Origin: Branchiostoma floridae | Lineage: Eukaryota; Chordata; Leptocardii; Amphioxiformes; Branchiostomatidae | DNA: 64,000 nt | Direction of reading: 5' to 3' | Assembly: GCF_000003815.2 (NCBI RefSeq) | Contig: NC_049993.1 | Location: 9,977,050-10,041,049, forward strand | Shown: positions 34,794-46,100 of the stretch, one piece after another | How positions within the stretch are numbered: position 1 is the first letter of the stretch | Layout of the letters: every line of letters begins with the position of its first letter | Program-made: the position numbers and the translations under genes | Notes under the pieces: model-generated | The model's input: the letters and a program-made list of their open reading frames with translations, nothing else | The model's database searches: none | Told to the model about the DNA's origin: nothing

Positions 34794-37669
34794 ACAGAAC
34801 TATTGAGGAAGATTAAAAAGTGACATCTAAAGTCTGACATGAATTTAAAAGAAAAAAAAAATATAACATAATGGTAAATGAGCTTCATTGATGCTACAAC
34901 ATGGTAGAGAAAGACGGCAAGGAACAAGTAAGTATCGTGACGTACATTTGCGTAAGACGATAATCTGCAGCTGCCTAAATCGTTCATTGCTGTATTTCTT
35001 TATATTTTTCATCTAGTATGCGTGTGTGTTATGGGTGGGTACCCGTGAGGTGTACCGGTACAAAACCGGTTTTTCATATCGGACCGGTCCACAAAAAACC
35101 GGACCTGAAAAAATACTGTGGACAGGATGTTGGACCTATTGGCAAAATGAACAGATTATGTGATCAGGCATTCACACATTTTGGGGCTTACCGGTCGAAA
35201 AAAATAACAACAGCGAATTAAAGTAGAGTCTATATTCATTTTACCAAGTTTTACAATCAATCATACAGTCAGTTAGCCTTGTAGGATTTTATAACGCCAG
35301 TGGGAGTCTAATACTCCACAAAACAGATTTCCTTGTTGCGAAATAGACCATTGTTTTGAGTATCGTCTATTCACAAGTTTTCACATACTGAATAAGGTCC
35401 AGGTTCGGACCTGGACCTGATCCTCTGGACCTGAACCGGACCTGGACCTGAATCTTCTGTACCGGTACCCACCCCTAGGGCCTAGTGTGTGTCTTTATTT
35501 TTCGACTTCATTTATCGAACTTACCTGGATCCGAACACAATAGAACAGATCACGTTAGTGACGGCATTCTGGACCATACGGCTAATGTCGAACGGTTTGT
35601 TCCCCATCTTTATGATCTCTGCCTGAAGAGCGACTGACTCCTCCAGGATCTTTCCCTCCATGCTCCTCTTCCCGAAGCCGAACTCTCTCAGAGACATCAG
35701 AGTGAACTTCCGGTGTTCCTTCCACGGAGTTCCGAAAGGAGCGGCGATGATACCTGAAAAATATACTTTATTCGTTCAAACAATCAAATCAATTAGTGAC
35801 TAAATCAATCAATCAATTAATTATGCCAACGACTTGAGACCTGTAAAATATTTCAGATGCCCTTTAGACTAGTACGCTAGCACCTAAAGAAACGGTTGAA
35901 AAATAAAAAAAACAAAACAATGTCGTCGTCACCTGAAACCACGTGGCGATTGTAATGAATCCGTAATTCAGCCATTGGTTGCGAGTGATTTTAGTTTGAA
36001 TAAACCATTCCGATGATGATCATCATCAGAGACCACTTTTCCATACCCCATTCGCGTCACAAACTGCGCATGTGCCGCGAAATGCACTGAGAATACGATG
36101 TCAAAGTTGAAGGATTCCAACTTGCAAACAGTTTTCTGTCTAAGCAAGCTTAATACGTGTGCGGATGTGTTCTGTCTATGTCTCAGACGCCTTCAATTTT
36201 GGTGTAATTAGCTACGATGCGCAGTTAAATCTGTGACATGCTTAGATTAATGGCCAAAGTATTGACTAAAGAGTCACTAAAATTAAGAGACAAAATTAGC
36301 ACATCTAGTGGTTCGCACGGGTTCTTACCTAGCCTCTGGGGGTTGAGAAGCTTAGTCAAGGGATCCGTTGGTCTGGTTGAAAAATCTTCTCCTCTCTTCA
36401 CCAGTGCCTCGTGCATGACGTCATATCCGGAGAGTATAACCGTTGTTTCCCTCCCCAGCTTTATTGTGTAGACAGGTCCGTACATCTTTGCCCATTCGGT
36501 CATCGTCAGAAAGCGGTGGCCCTTGGGGTAAAGATATAGCCAGCATACTGTCTATGGTGTTCACATACATCTTTGAATATTACCTACATGAAAAATGGAG
36601 GTGTAGTTTTTGGTGTGTATGTGTGTGTGCGTGTGTCTGTCTGTGTGTCCGGATGATCCCGGATACTTGTGGTCAGCATAACTTTAGAACCTGTGGATGG
36701 ATTGTAATGATCTTTGGTATATGGGTAAGTGCAAATCATGCAAATTTGGACTTAATTTGCATACTTAATGAGGAAAATTTATATTTCCAGCAGTTTCTAT
36801 TATAGGACTCAAATACATATGTAATTTGTAGCAGGTGGAAGATAAGCAGATGCCAATTATGCAAAAAGGCCCTAATTTGCATAATCAATGTGAAAGTGTC
36901 CTAATTCATCTAAATACACGTAGTAAATTATTTGATTGTCAACATTGTGACTTGTTTAAGTTATTTCAATTTGTACATAAGCAAGCATAAATTATGCAAA
37001 TGTGCAAGTCATTTGCATAATCAGAATATTTTTCCATCAGGTGGTGCGTCACTGTACAAAGAGATTCTATTTTCACAACCGTTGCTTTATTTACAACCGA
37101 CCAGAGAAGTACAGCCGCTTAGGGAACAGCGCGAAGTCGATTTTTCCAGCGACCTATGGTGTCAGGTAGACACTACAGGTCTCCCGTCCGGGTAAATGAT
37201 GCGAATCACCGTGTGGCTGATACGGTATGTAGGTACGCCAGGCCTCCAAACGGGTCATTTGAAGTGAATCGCAGCATATATCTATCTCCAGGCAGAAGGA
37301 TTTGCTCCATCGCACACCGGGTCATGCACATACTTTTTGCTTTAAGAGGTTATCAGTCATTCAGGTAACGTTATGACATTGTCTTACCTTGTTAACGTTA
37401 CCAAACGCCTGGTTATTAAGACTTAAAAACGCCAATGTTGGATTCTTTAAATTCTTGAGGAGGAATGTTTTCCTAACTACCGTAATTTTGCCTACCATTG
37501 CGAGAGAGAAGACATTACCGACGACAGGCCATCCTCTTGGGCCGGGTGGAAGGTTCTTAGGTGTGCTGAAGAACCATGACGTCGCCACGAACACCAGTAA
37601 GAGGACCAGAGCCGTCTGTAAGATCACGTTCTCGCCAACTAAAGACGTAACCAACTGTGCGGCAGCCAT
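30945..37669 (-). CDS. Cytochrome P450, CYP2-type (microsomal), complete, 7 exons
   Basis: Coding exons in gene order: 37496-37669, 36329-36521, 35525-35753, 34046-34454, 33643-33840, 33102-33228 and 30945-31126. All phases match and give about 503 residues, normal for the family. An N-terminal membrane anchor (about residues 17-36) is followed by the proline hinge PPGPRGWP (41-48). The I-helix has AGAETTSTTL (A310-T315), the K-helix ExxR is E367-R370, and the haem loop FGIGPRICLG has its Cys at 448. These are the full set for a working haem-thiolate monooxygenase of the endoplasmic reticulum. CYP2 clan enzymes oxidise small lipophilic compounds such as fatty acids, eicosanoids or xenobiotics; the substrate cannot be read here. 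The first exon also has a second in-phase donor at about 37388, which would insert 36 residues. Introns 1 and 6 are filled with repeats. Confidence 0.93.
31735..31975 (-). mobile_element. tRNA-derived SINE in CYP2 intron 6
   Basis: On the minus strand an A-box-like TGGCGTATTCGTCAGCG is followed by a B-box-like AGATTCGAAACC. Then comes the conserved body GGGAAAGGCACTTTACATGG and TTTCCTCACTTCACTG, typical of tRNA-headed SINEs with a shared central domain. No terminator of its own and no intact tRNA fold. Confidence 0.72.
32113..32345 (+). repeat. Dispersed repeat with CCCCCACAAAAA motif, copy 1
   Basis: Contains GGCGGCACAGTGGGGGGCAG, GCCCCCACAAAAA twice, and AAAATTTGCCCCAGAAAATG. The reverse complement of the same order of words is found at about 49375-49575. 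No coding capacity. Confidence 0.65.
32402..32528. mobile_element. Palindromic MITE (127 bp) in CYP2 intron 6
   Basis: The left arm GACACGGACCAAGCATCCC with TTCCTG and TTCTATTCC is mirrored by the right arm GGAATAGAA, CAGGAAG and GGGATGCTTGGTCCGTGTC. The loop is about 20 bases. It looks like a very short hairpin transposon remnant. Confidence 0.85.
34735..34793. repeat. (AC)n(AT)n microsatellite in CYP2 intron 3
   Basis: About 17 AC steps followed directly by about 11 AT steps. Confidence 0.97.
35033..35475. mobile_element. GGGTGGGTACC-ended inverted-repeat element, most complete copy
   Basis: The left end GGGTGGGTACCCGTGAGGTG and a right end of GTACCGGTACCCACCCC are inverted. The interior has nested inverted words (ACCGGTACAAAACCGG, CGGACCGGTCC, GGTCCAGGTTCGGACC). 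Fragments occur at about 170-345, 29300-29485 and 50608-51765. No coding capacity, and in CYP2 intron 3. Confidence 0.75.
36560..37060. repeat. AC/GT-containing dispersed repeat in CYP2 intron 1
   Basis: It starts near CATGAAAAATGGAGGTGTAG, then a GT-rich tract (36618-36650), CAGCATAACTTTAGAACC and several ATTATGCAAA words. The order is the same as at 47190-47600 and, inverted, 50973-51733. Confidence 0.72.
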
Positions 37670-38080
37670 TTTGAGCTTTGTAAAGGTCAGCGTCCGAAAG
37701 GTCGAAATCCGGACGGGTATTTGTTTACATAATCAATGGATATCATGTGCATTCTAGCGTTCACAAAACAGGTAAGGGGACACATTTGGCGTGCGTTTGT
37801 TTGTTATGTGCATGATGTAGCACTTATCAGGATTGAACTGCATAAGCCATTTCCTTTGCCATTCTTCCAGGGTGTTCAGATCTTTCTGAAGAAGTTGTGA
37901 GTCATTCTTTGCAGATACCTCTATATATAGCAGACAATCATCGGCGAATAACCTCACACTTGAATCGAGCTGGTCTGGCAAGTCGTTTATGTACAAGAGG
38001 AAGAGCAATGGTCCCAGAACAGTCCCTTGCGGAACTGGACCCGATGCTACTTTAACTGGAGCTGAGGCCTTCCCCTCTAC

Positions 38081-39073
38081 GGGTTTACGGAAAAGGCTGG
38101 CCTGTCTACCTGGGCTGTCTACCTGGGCTGGCTATCACGTCAGGCTACTTGGACCTACGAAAGCCCATTGGGACAAAAGCTGTTTTAGCAGTAGGGGTTG
38201 TTTGTGCCCAATGAAGAAGCTATGTGTGAAGCTATTGTGTGTGTTACATAACCCAGAGGTTCTGGGTTCAACTCAGTTGATATGCCGCCGATCTTGTTCC
38301 CTTGGGAAGGATTGTTAACACAACTTATCGGGCTGATTGGATTAGTCTTAAGACTGGTGGCTAGTTGGTCAAAGGTGCCCAGGAGCCGTTCTTTAGTGGC
38401 TGTCAGGGTCCAGGCTTCTGTGCCATACATTAGGATCGACAATTGAATTGTGAGGAGCTTTAAATAAGCGTTGCTAAAGTGCAAGGGTCTGGAACTGCTG
38501 CCATTTGGTGCTAACTAAGGTGACCTCAATACGACAGCAATTACTCCAGGTGTGGCCATAGGACTTAAGTTTTGAACCACTAATACACTGGGAAGGAAGG
38601 ATCCCTAGTCTTTTCCGTAAGAGTGGGTTCTATGCCCTATCTGAGGGAGGGCCCTTACCAAAGCTAGATACTCTTTTCTCTACCCTAGTGAAGGGAGGAA
38701 AGTCGTGGTAAGAGCCCTTCCCAAGCGCACAAGATTGGTTGCATATCAACTGATTCAAACCCAGAACCTCTGGGTTATGTAACATACACAGCTCCTTCAA
38801 ACACAGTTGCTTCACACACAGCCCCTTCACACACAGCTCCTTCACACACAGCTGCTTCACAAACAGCTCCTTCACACACTGCCACTTCACACTGAGCTCA
38901 TTCACATAATAACACACAGATCCTTCAGATACAGCTTCTTCACTGAGCACAAACAACCCCTACTGCTAAAACAGCTTTTGTCCCAATGGGCTTTCGTAGG
39001 TCCAAGTAGCCTGACGTGAAAGCCAGCCCAGGTAGACAGCCCAGGTAGACAGGCCAGCCTTTTCTGTAAACCC
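38081..39073. mobile_element. MULE-like inverted-repeat element inserted in the RT fragment
   Basis: The ends GGGTTTACGGAAAAGGCTGG and its near-perfect complement extend inward for more than 130 bases on each side (38081-38225 and 38930-39073). The flanks CCCCTCTAC (38072-38080) and CCCTTCTAC (39074-39082) form a 9-bp target duplication with one mismatch. Long terminal inverted repeats plus a 9-bp duplication fit Mutator-like elements. The interior holds a SINE-like piece (38640-38790), another retrotransposon C-terminal fragment (minus strand about 38375-38470, LSILMYGTEAWTLTATKERL) and a 15-bp minisatellite. Confidence 0.8.
38785..38905. repeat. 15-bp minisatellite within the MULE-like element
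   Basis: Seven or eight units close to CACACAGCTCCTTCA. It is present only in the right arm region; the left arm has a single related word. It reads as repeated VKELC/VKQLC on the minus strand but is not a gene. Confidence 0.8.
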
Positions 39074-39602
39074 CCCTTCTACCACTACCGTTTGCTCTCT
39101 ATTCGTCAGGAAAGCTTTTAACCAGTTTAATGTAGTACCTTGAATTCCATAGTACTCCAGTTTTGATATGAGTCTGCTATGTGGGACTTTGTCGAAGGCT
39201 TTAGTGAAATCAAGTATTGCTAGATCCACCTGTCTTTTATTGTTCAGTGCCCCAGCTATGTCGTGAACTGTTAAAATAAGCTGTGTTTCTGTGGATCGCT
39301 TTGCTCTGAAACCATGCTGGTAGCCCGTTAGTATATTGTGGCCTTCTAAGTGTTTCATGATATGGCTATGGATAATGTGTTCGAGTAGTTTACAGGAAAT
39401 ACAGGTAAGTGAAACAGGTCTGTAGTTACTGGGGACCGCTCTGTCTCCCTTTTTGAAAATGGCGCATATGTTTGCATCCCTCCAGTCTTGGGGGATTTCT
39501 CCTGTGTCAAGCGATTGTTGGAAAATGTTAGTCAGTCTTCACTTATAGTTTCAAATGTTAGACCGGCCAAACGTCCTGTGTACACACGTGTACACTATGA
39601 CC

Positions 39603-40403
39603 CTAAGAAGCGTGTTTGTCCAGGTGTTTCTTTAGATGCCTTTTGTCTGTAACAGCATAGTCGCATTGGTCACATTTGTAGGGTTTCTCGCTTGTATGTG
39701 TTCTCATATGTCGGGATAGGTCAATCTTGCGAGCAGTTCTGTATCCACACTTTCCACACATGTAGGGTTTTTCTCCGGAATGTTTAGTCATGTGTTGGTC
39801 TAAATTTCCTTTCTTTGCAGCAGAATAGTCACACTGGCCACACTTATAAGGTTTCACGCCAGTATGTTTTCTCATATGTACGGTTAAAGAGGCCCGGTTA
39901 GCCGTTCTATATCCGCACTCTCCACACATGAAGGGTTTCTCTCCGGTGTGTCTAGTCATGTGTTGGTCCAAACTGTGTTTGGTTGCCGCAGCATAGTCAC
40001 ACTCATCACATTTATAGTCTTTTTCCCCGGTGTGTTTAGTCATGTGTTGGTCTAAACTTCCTTTCTGTGAAGCAGAATACTCGCACTGGTCACATTTATA
40101 CGGTTTTTCACCTGTATGTTTTCTTGTGTGTATCAATAGTTGAGACCTAAAGGCTGCTCTATAGTCACATTCCGTACACGCAAAGCGTTTGTCCACAATA
40201 CGTTTCACCGCAAGCCTGTCCGCCTGCTTTGTTTTAACTTGTGCAGGATTTTCAGACTTTACACTGCATGTTTCCTCGCAGGGAATGTCCCCCTCCTTGT
40301 TTTGCTGCCTTCCCGTGTCTAATGTCTCGCTGCTGCTTGTATCGTCCCCAGGGTGAACAGCTGGATGATCGTCCATAGCGACCTCACCGCTACTCTCGCC
40401 CAT
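39603..40403 (-). CDS. C2H2 zinc-finger protein with seven fingers (266 aa)
   Basis: The ATG at 40403-40401 lies two bases after a good acceptor (TTATTATTCTTTTCAG). The coding region is therefore a single exon behind a 5' untranslated intron, with a likely donor at 40704-40703. Residues 1-73 are acidic and low in structure. Seven C2H2 fingers of 28-residue spacing start at about residues 74, 102, 130, 158, 186, 214 and 242, joined by TGEKPY-type linkers (one is TGVKPY, one TSEKPY). Most have a C-x2-C-x-Y pattern (CDQCEYSAS, CGECGYRTA), seen in large lineage-expanded zinc-finger families. It probably binds DNA as a nuclear regulator, target unknown. The open frame continues 21 codons upstream of this ATG into the intron. 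No KRAB, SCAN or BTB domain is visible. Confidence 0.87.
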   Translation of the reverse strand: MGESSGEVAMDDHPAVHPGDDTSSSETLDTGRQQNKEGDIPCEETCSVKSENPAQVKTKQADRLAVKRIVDKRFACTECDYRAAFRSQLLIHTRKHTGEKPYKCDQCEYSASQKGSLDQHMTKHTGEKDYKCDECDYAAATKHSLDQHMTRHTGEKPFMCGECGYRTANRASLTVHMRKHTGVKPYKCGQCDYSAAKKGNLDQHMTKHSGEKPYMCGKCGYRTARKIDLSRHMRTHTSEKPYKCDQCDYAVTDKRHLKKHLDKHAS

Positions 40404-43140
40404 TTCTGAAAAGAATAATAAATCCTCCAATATATTATTAGTCTTGATTGGGACTATTCTATTCATATGGAATACAACAAGATGTAGTCCGTATTAAATT
40501 ACGTACACATGCATGCACAGATATACGCTTATCCGTACATGTGCACACACAAACACACATGCACAAACACACACACATGCACGCACGCACGTACATACAC
40601 ACATAGATGCATACACACACACATGCACACAGTACAAACACATACACACACACGCGTACAAATAACGTTACATAAAAACACATAAACAACTATACACTAT
40701 TTACCTACCGGTTTATGGTTCTGACTAACTGCTAATGTGTTACGAGAATAATTTGTCTTCAAAATGGCCAGACTGGACACAAATGGATCTTGCCCGTGAT
40801 CATCCGATAAATCAAAATGGCGGCCTGGCAAACTGACCTTTCAGCTATGTGGAGGTCGACGGTCAAAGTTGATATACCTGATTACCTAAGTTATAGATTT
40901 CAGTCCCTTAATTGCTCCCTCCATATAAGCTATAGGTCCCCCGTATTTTATCTAATTCTGTAAGGAAAAGATTGCAATCCTCACCCATACTTATTCTCCC
41001 ATCAGCTTGTTGCTGTATTAATGCCTGTATGATAAGTAATACAAATTAATTTTTCGTTTCTTTAAACGTCCCGATCTTTGGAAATTTGACCACATAAATT
41101 AGGTATACTTAATTCATCTTTTTTTTCCATTTTGCATTTTCTTTGAACAGTGTCAGCTTCTGTCAGAAATAAGTGGTCACGCAAAATCTAATCAATTCGT
41201 ATTGATATCAAAACTGACAAAAGTGTCCACAACGCAGGGTAAAACATTTTTGCTCGCTGGTAGCAAATCTGTTGGTTTGTTGCCTACAAAAGGACGTACA
41301 TGGTTAACATAAGTATATTGTGTAATAAGACAATACGTTGTGATTGCCAACTCTTGCCATTTTTTATACTCATGGCTTTTATATAGATGGTATCGTTGTG
41401 TGACATGTGTGATGATTATCCGTCAACTCAAAGAGCCTCTAAAGACTATATTCGAGTAAATGATCATATTAGACATCATAAAAGATAAAAAAATCATTAT
41501 GTACGGTGAGTGAACTCATTATCTGCATATGGCTTTATTGTCTTTCCAGAGGGAAAAATGCCGTTACATTTACATGTACTTCTACAAGTATGACAGTTTT
41601 TGGCTCAGGTCTAAAGTTCAAACGATGTTGCATGCACCTTTTAATTCCCTCAGCTCACTCTGATTTATGTCACTCTAAATGCAATTTTCGTACCATTTTG
41701 TTCTTTTTGAAATCCCTTGTCGTTATGATAAACAACCAACCGACCATGTTATTTTAGGTCTATTTTACTTCCACCATCATTTTACACAGAGTAGTCCACT
41801 TAGTGGTTTACACACGTACACTGCTTTGCAGTGGAGCCCTATATTACATAAATCGAAATGAAACATATACATATGGTGTTAATGTGACATACAAAGAGAA
41901 AAATTACAAACAATAAATAAAACGAATAAATATGATTAGTAATGAACTGATGTGAACAATAACAATAATCATAGCAAATAAGCACTACTAATGATTACAA
42001 CAATATTCATCATCATCATCCTTGCGGACCAAGTCCACCCTCTCCTTCCAGACATCTCTGCCCCCCAAAGCGTTCTTTAACAATATTAATACAAATAATC
42101 CGTACAAATTATTCTGCAGTTGTCTAAATGACAGAAATACTTACCAACACAGATGTTAGATGAAAGTCAAAGTTAAGGCACTGCTACACTTATTAGGGAT
42201 AAAACGGCTGGATAACAGAACAAAATAATAATAATAATAATAATAATAAAATAAAAACAATGATAGAGGACATTTAATCGGTGTTTATGGTGACATAACG
42301 CCTGGCAAGTGACCATCTTGTTAACCACTGAGAGAGCTGCCAACATTCCATCAAACATTGACCTGCCAGTTTACCAAATATCAATGCACTAATTTCCTTT
42401 TCTTTCACTATTTTACTACGGTCAATACTGACCAAAGGAGACCATACTTACGTCTTCTTCGTAAAGCAATGCTGATGAAGTTATCACTATATCAATAAGA
42501 TGTATGAAGACAACCTAGATACATGAAAGAATACACATCCTACAGTCGTCAATTACTAAATGTGTAGAGCTACATGATAGACACTAGGATGCTATTAGTA
42601 GTAATCATGACGCAGTTGCAATTTGTGCCATGGCAGTGTGATCGTGATCTGCATCATTGATTCTAATCTTCGAATCTATCGTACCAATACAAGCTCAAAT
42701 TACTAAACAGCAAAACAGTGTATCGGTCACCCACAATGCTTTTTATCGAATGAATGAATGAATGAATGTATATGGTTTATCGTTGTGTATTGCGACTTTT
42801 AAGTCGCCATGCCCACATGGGCTTATAGAACACTAAATAACAGAAGGATACATCAAGTCAAATCAAATTCTTATGTTTTGTTTGAATGCCTTGTATTCCG
42901 ATTCTAGACATAACATCTTTGCTGACACTGAAGGGACTACCCTACAAGATCAATAAATAAATTAATGAAAATTTATCGTTAGTTTGCGTGGTCTTAGCCT
43001 AAGAGGGTATCATGTTTCCCCCTTTGACCCCACTATAAAGAATAATATCATGTTCTTTCCTCAACCTCACCGAACATCTAAAAACCCTCGCCCCGAGGAT
43101 AATCTAAATACATTACATGTTATCAATGGCAAGATTTGAT
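40404..43140. other. Intergenic DNA between the zinc-finger and lectin genes
   Basis: It holds a CA-rich tract (40500-40665) and a probable 5' untranslated exon of the zinc-finger gene on the minus strand ending at the donor at 40704. There is an (AAT)n microsatellite at 42222-42252 and an ATGA tetranucleotide run at 42752-42768. I see no convincing coding frame. Confidence 0.55.
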
Positions 43141-43185
43141 ATGCAGCGACATTTATTAGGAACTGGCAAATTCATCGGATTTTTT

Positions 43186-46100
43186 CTAGGCTGGAGCACA
43201 CTGACAAATGTAAGGCTTGGACCACCAGCAATCACTGTCGTCCCACATGGGATCACGGCTGGCTTTGCCGCCTGACCAGTACTGACCACACAACAGAAAC
43301 GGACATCTTAACCATCCGTTGCTTGGCTGGCCTGGATACCATCCCTGTTCGAAAAGAGAGAAGGTAGTTATAATTGTTAATCCATTTGTATGTATATTTG
43401 TCAGCAGGGCTAGCCCTTTGTTGTAACCACGGTGCTAGTTGAGCTGTCCTGACTGTGCGTACTTAACGAATACAACAAACACCAATATATAGATAAATAT
43501 TCACCCCTGGATTGCAATCTTAACTTTTAAGGAGATTGCTTAATCAATAACTTTTAAGGAGATTGCATGGCACGACCTTATAATTACTTGTAGATTCAAT
43601 TTTTCAACACTTGTAAATGAGTGCGTGCTAAATAGTGAAGCAGTAAGTGAGTGCGTTTGTAGGGGGAAAACGGCACAATTTACATGAATCTAGGGGCAAA
43701 ACTACAAGGGATTACATGACAAATATACTTACTTACAACAAATATACTTACTCACTTACTCCGGAGCAGTTTTTTTTTACTCCGGAGCAGTTTTTTTTTT
43801 TTTACTCCGGAGCAGTTTTTTTTTTACTCCGGAGCAACACGTATAGCTACTCCAAAGCAATAATTCAATGTATGTACGTATAGACGGTATAGGTCCGTAC
43901 GTACATGACAAATATACTTACTTTTAACAAATATTATTACTCAAATATTATATCATTTGGGGGGGGGGGGTATTGGGGGTTGTCATAGTTACCTTGGTGG
44001 GTCAAAAGGTCGACCTGACCCCTCTTTCACCCCTACCCAGAGCTCAGAAAAATACCTTTTTTACCTATACTACTAATAAGTTCTCTCTCTCTCTCTATTC
44101 CTCTCAATGGCAAACTAGCCGCGTCCGCATACCGTGTATTGGTCACCCTCCTTCGACCCCGGGACCTTCGACCCGTCCACCCAATACCAGCTGCAGCTCC
44201 CTCTCTCCTCCATGCCGATCCAGTGTTCCTTGTTACCTCCTTCCGTTTTGACCAGGTTTCTCAGAGCGATGTCCAGTTCTTCTGTTTTCGGCATGGCCAG
44301 TGTACATCCTTCTTCAAGGCAGGCCGAGCGGGCATTCCAGTGAGACTTCCCGTCCCGAGCAAGCCTGATGCAGGTCCCAGCAAGGAATGTATACCCGATT
44401 CGGCAACCGTCCTTGACATCTGAAAAAGTTTAGGATAGTCGTTTTACCATTTTCTAAAACAACAAATAACGTTTTAGTACACAGGGTGTGTTTTTATCTT
44501 AAAATTGTGTCATATTGACTGTGAGATGGCCAGTGTGGCTCCTTCCCTCATTGCCGTCAATACGGAATGATGGGACTGCCACGTGTACGAAATTCCGTAT
44601 GTCAACTGGATAAGAGCCCCGGAAACTAGTTTTAACTGGATAAGAGCCCCGGCAACTAGTTTGAACTGGATAAGAGTCCCTGCAACTAGTTTGTAGCAAG
44701 TTCCACGACTTTTATCTTTTGTAGATGAAACAGCTAAAAACCTGGTTTACGTATTTTTTTTTAAATAAACATATTGCAGAAGACAAGCAAACAAATCTCA
44801 TTCTATAGCTTGGGGGGGGGGGCATTGTATTGAGATTGAATATCGTACGCCAAACAGATGTTTTACCAGATGTTCCAACTCCCTCGGAGTTTCCAACTCC
44901 CTCTGGCGGTGCACTTGCCACCTCTGGTTGTGTAGGCGCGACCCCTAGCGGTGCAGTTGTCACCCCTGGCGGTGCAGGTGCGACCTTTAGCGGTGCAGTT
45001 GCCACCTCTGGCGGTACAGGTGCGACCTCTAGCGATGGTGCAGGTGTCATCATCGCAAATGCCCATGATAAGGATATGTTCTTTGCAAGAAAAGACTCGA
45101 TGATATTTGCGGATGCGGGTTTTAAGTCAGCTGGTTGCGCTGTCTCAGCCTGCTGTGAAAAATACAGAAACAATGTAAAAGTCATATAGACTATTTATTC
45201 ATACGCTCGTAGCCTCTGTTGCTGGTTCGCAATTAGAACGGAGCAAAACTACTTTCCACGGTAAACTCTCTTCATTCACAATATCCCTTTCCCGGCATAA
45301 TTGAACATAGGCCTGCAACGGAGGTAAGTCTTTTCAAACCTACAATATAATTGTCCATCAAAGAAAAGGGGTGCTGTGATGATTGTAGTAATCTATTGAT
45401 TTTTTCAAATAGTCTTGACTTAAAATTCCCTTTTCTGTGCCAAGGTTCCAGGGTTTGACTTCATAACTACTATGAAGCACAGAAAACTCTTATAGCGTCT
45501 ACCACTGCAAACAATGACAGGAAAAGGTTGGCATACTTCTAGTCAAAAGTTTGAACCTTTTGTTCTACAGGTAACATTAATATCATCAAACTATGCAGAG
45601 TGAACCAGAATAGTTTTAACAAAGTTGATAGAATCAAGACATATTTCAGAAAACCTGAATATTGTGTTCGAATTTCAACTTTCAGATAAGCTCTTTCAAA
45701 GTTGTATCAAAGTTTATAATTGTTTCTAACCCTACAACTTGAAAATGTCCTCCTCGCTGATGAATACAGGGCTTTGGTCATATGTATTTGTCTACAGATA
45801 CTACTACAGCTTGTGGATTGGGTGTCTATATGGTATTATCATATAGCCAGGCGCCGCGGACCAATAAGATGGCCCCGTTCCATGTTGGTTATGACGCCGT
45901 AACACATAGATTCCGGCCACACTGTGTGTATCGCTCCTTCTGATTAGTCAGAATTTGCAGTTGTTCTAAGGCAAAGACTGCAATGTTTCGAAAATTTTCT
46001 GTGGAAATTGTGGCTTCAAAATGTATGTACCAACGAACAAATGTGAATTTTCAGAAATTCGACAAAGGAATTACGTACCAAGGGATCTATGGGTCATACA

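Larger units (their letters stand above)
37754..39540 (-). pseudogene. Non-LTR retrotransposon reverse transcriptase fragment, split by an inserted element
   Basis: The upstream part (39074-39540) encodes RT segments such as YQHGFRAKRSTETQL, LDFTKAFDKVPHSRLISKL and LNWLKAFLTNREQTVVVEG. The downstream part (37754-38080) has GTVLGPLLFLLYINDLP and the catalytic box VRLFADDCLLY, then WQRKWLMQFNPDKC. This is the order of fingers, palm and FADD motif in CR1/L2/jockey-type elements. Both ends of the reverse transcriptase are missing, and a 993-bp element sits between the two parts, so it cannot work. It lies between the CYP2 gene and the zinc-finger gene. Confidence 0.88.

Noticed and set aside
38630-38956. 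Repetitive VKELC/VKQLC protein
   Set aside because: It is a 15-bp minisatellite inside a MULE-like element with no flanking coding context.
40459-40689. Open frame with repeated Cys/Val
   Set aside because: It is the translation of a CA/GT-rich tract and lies upstream of the zinc-finger exon without a start context.
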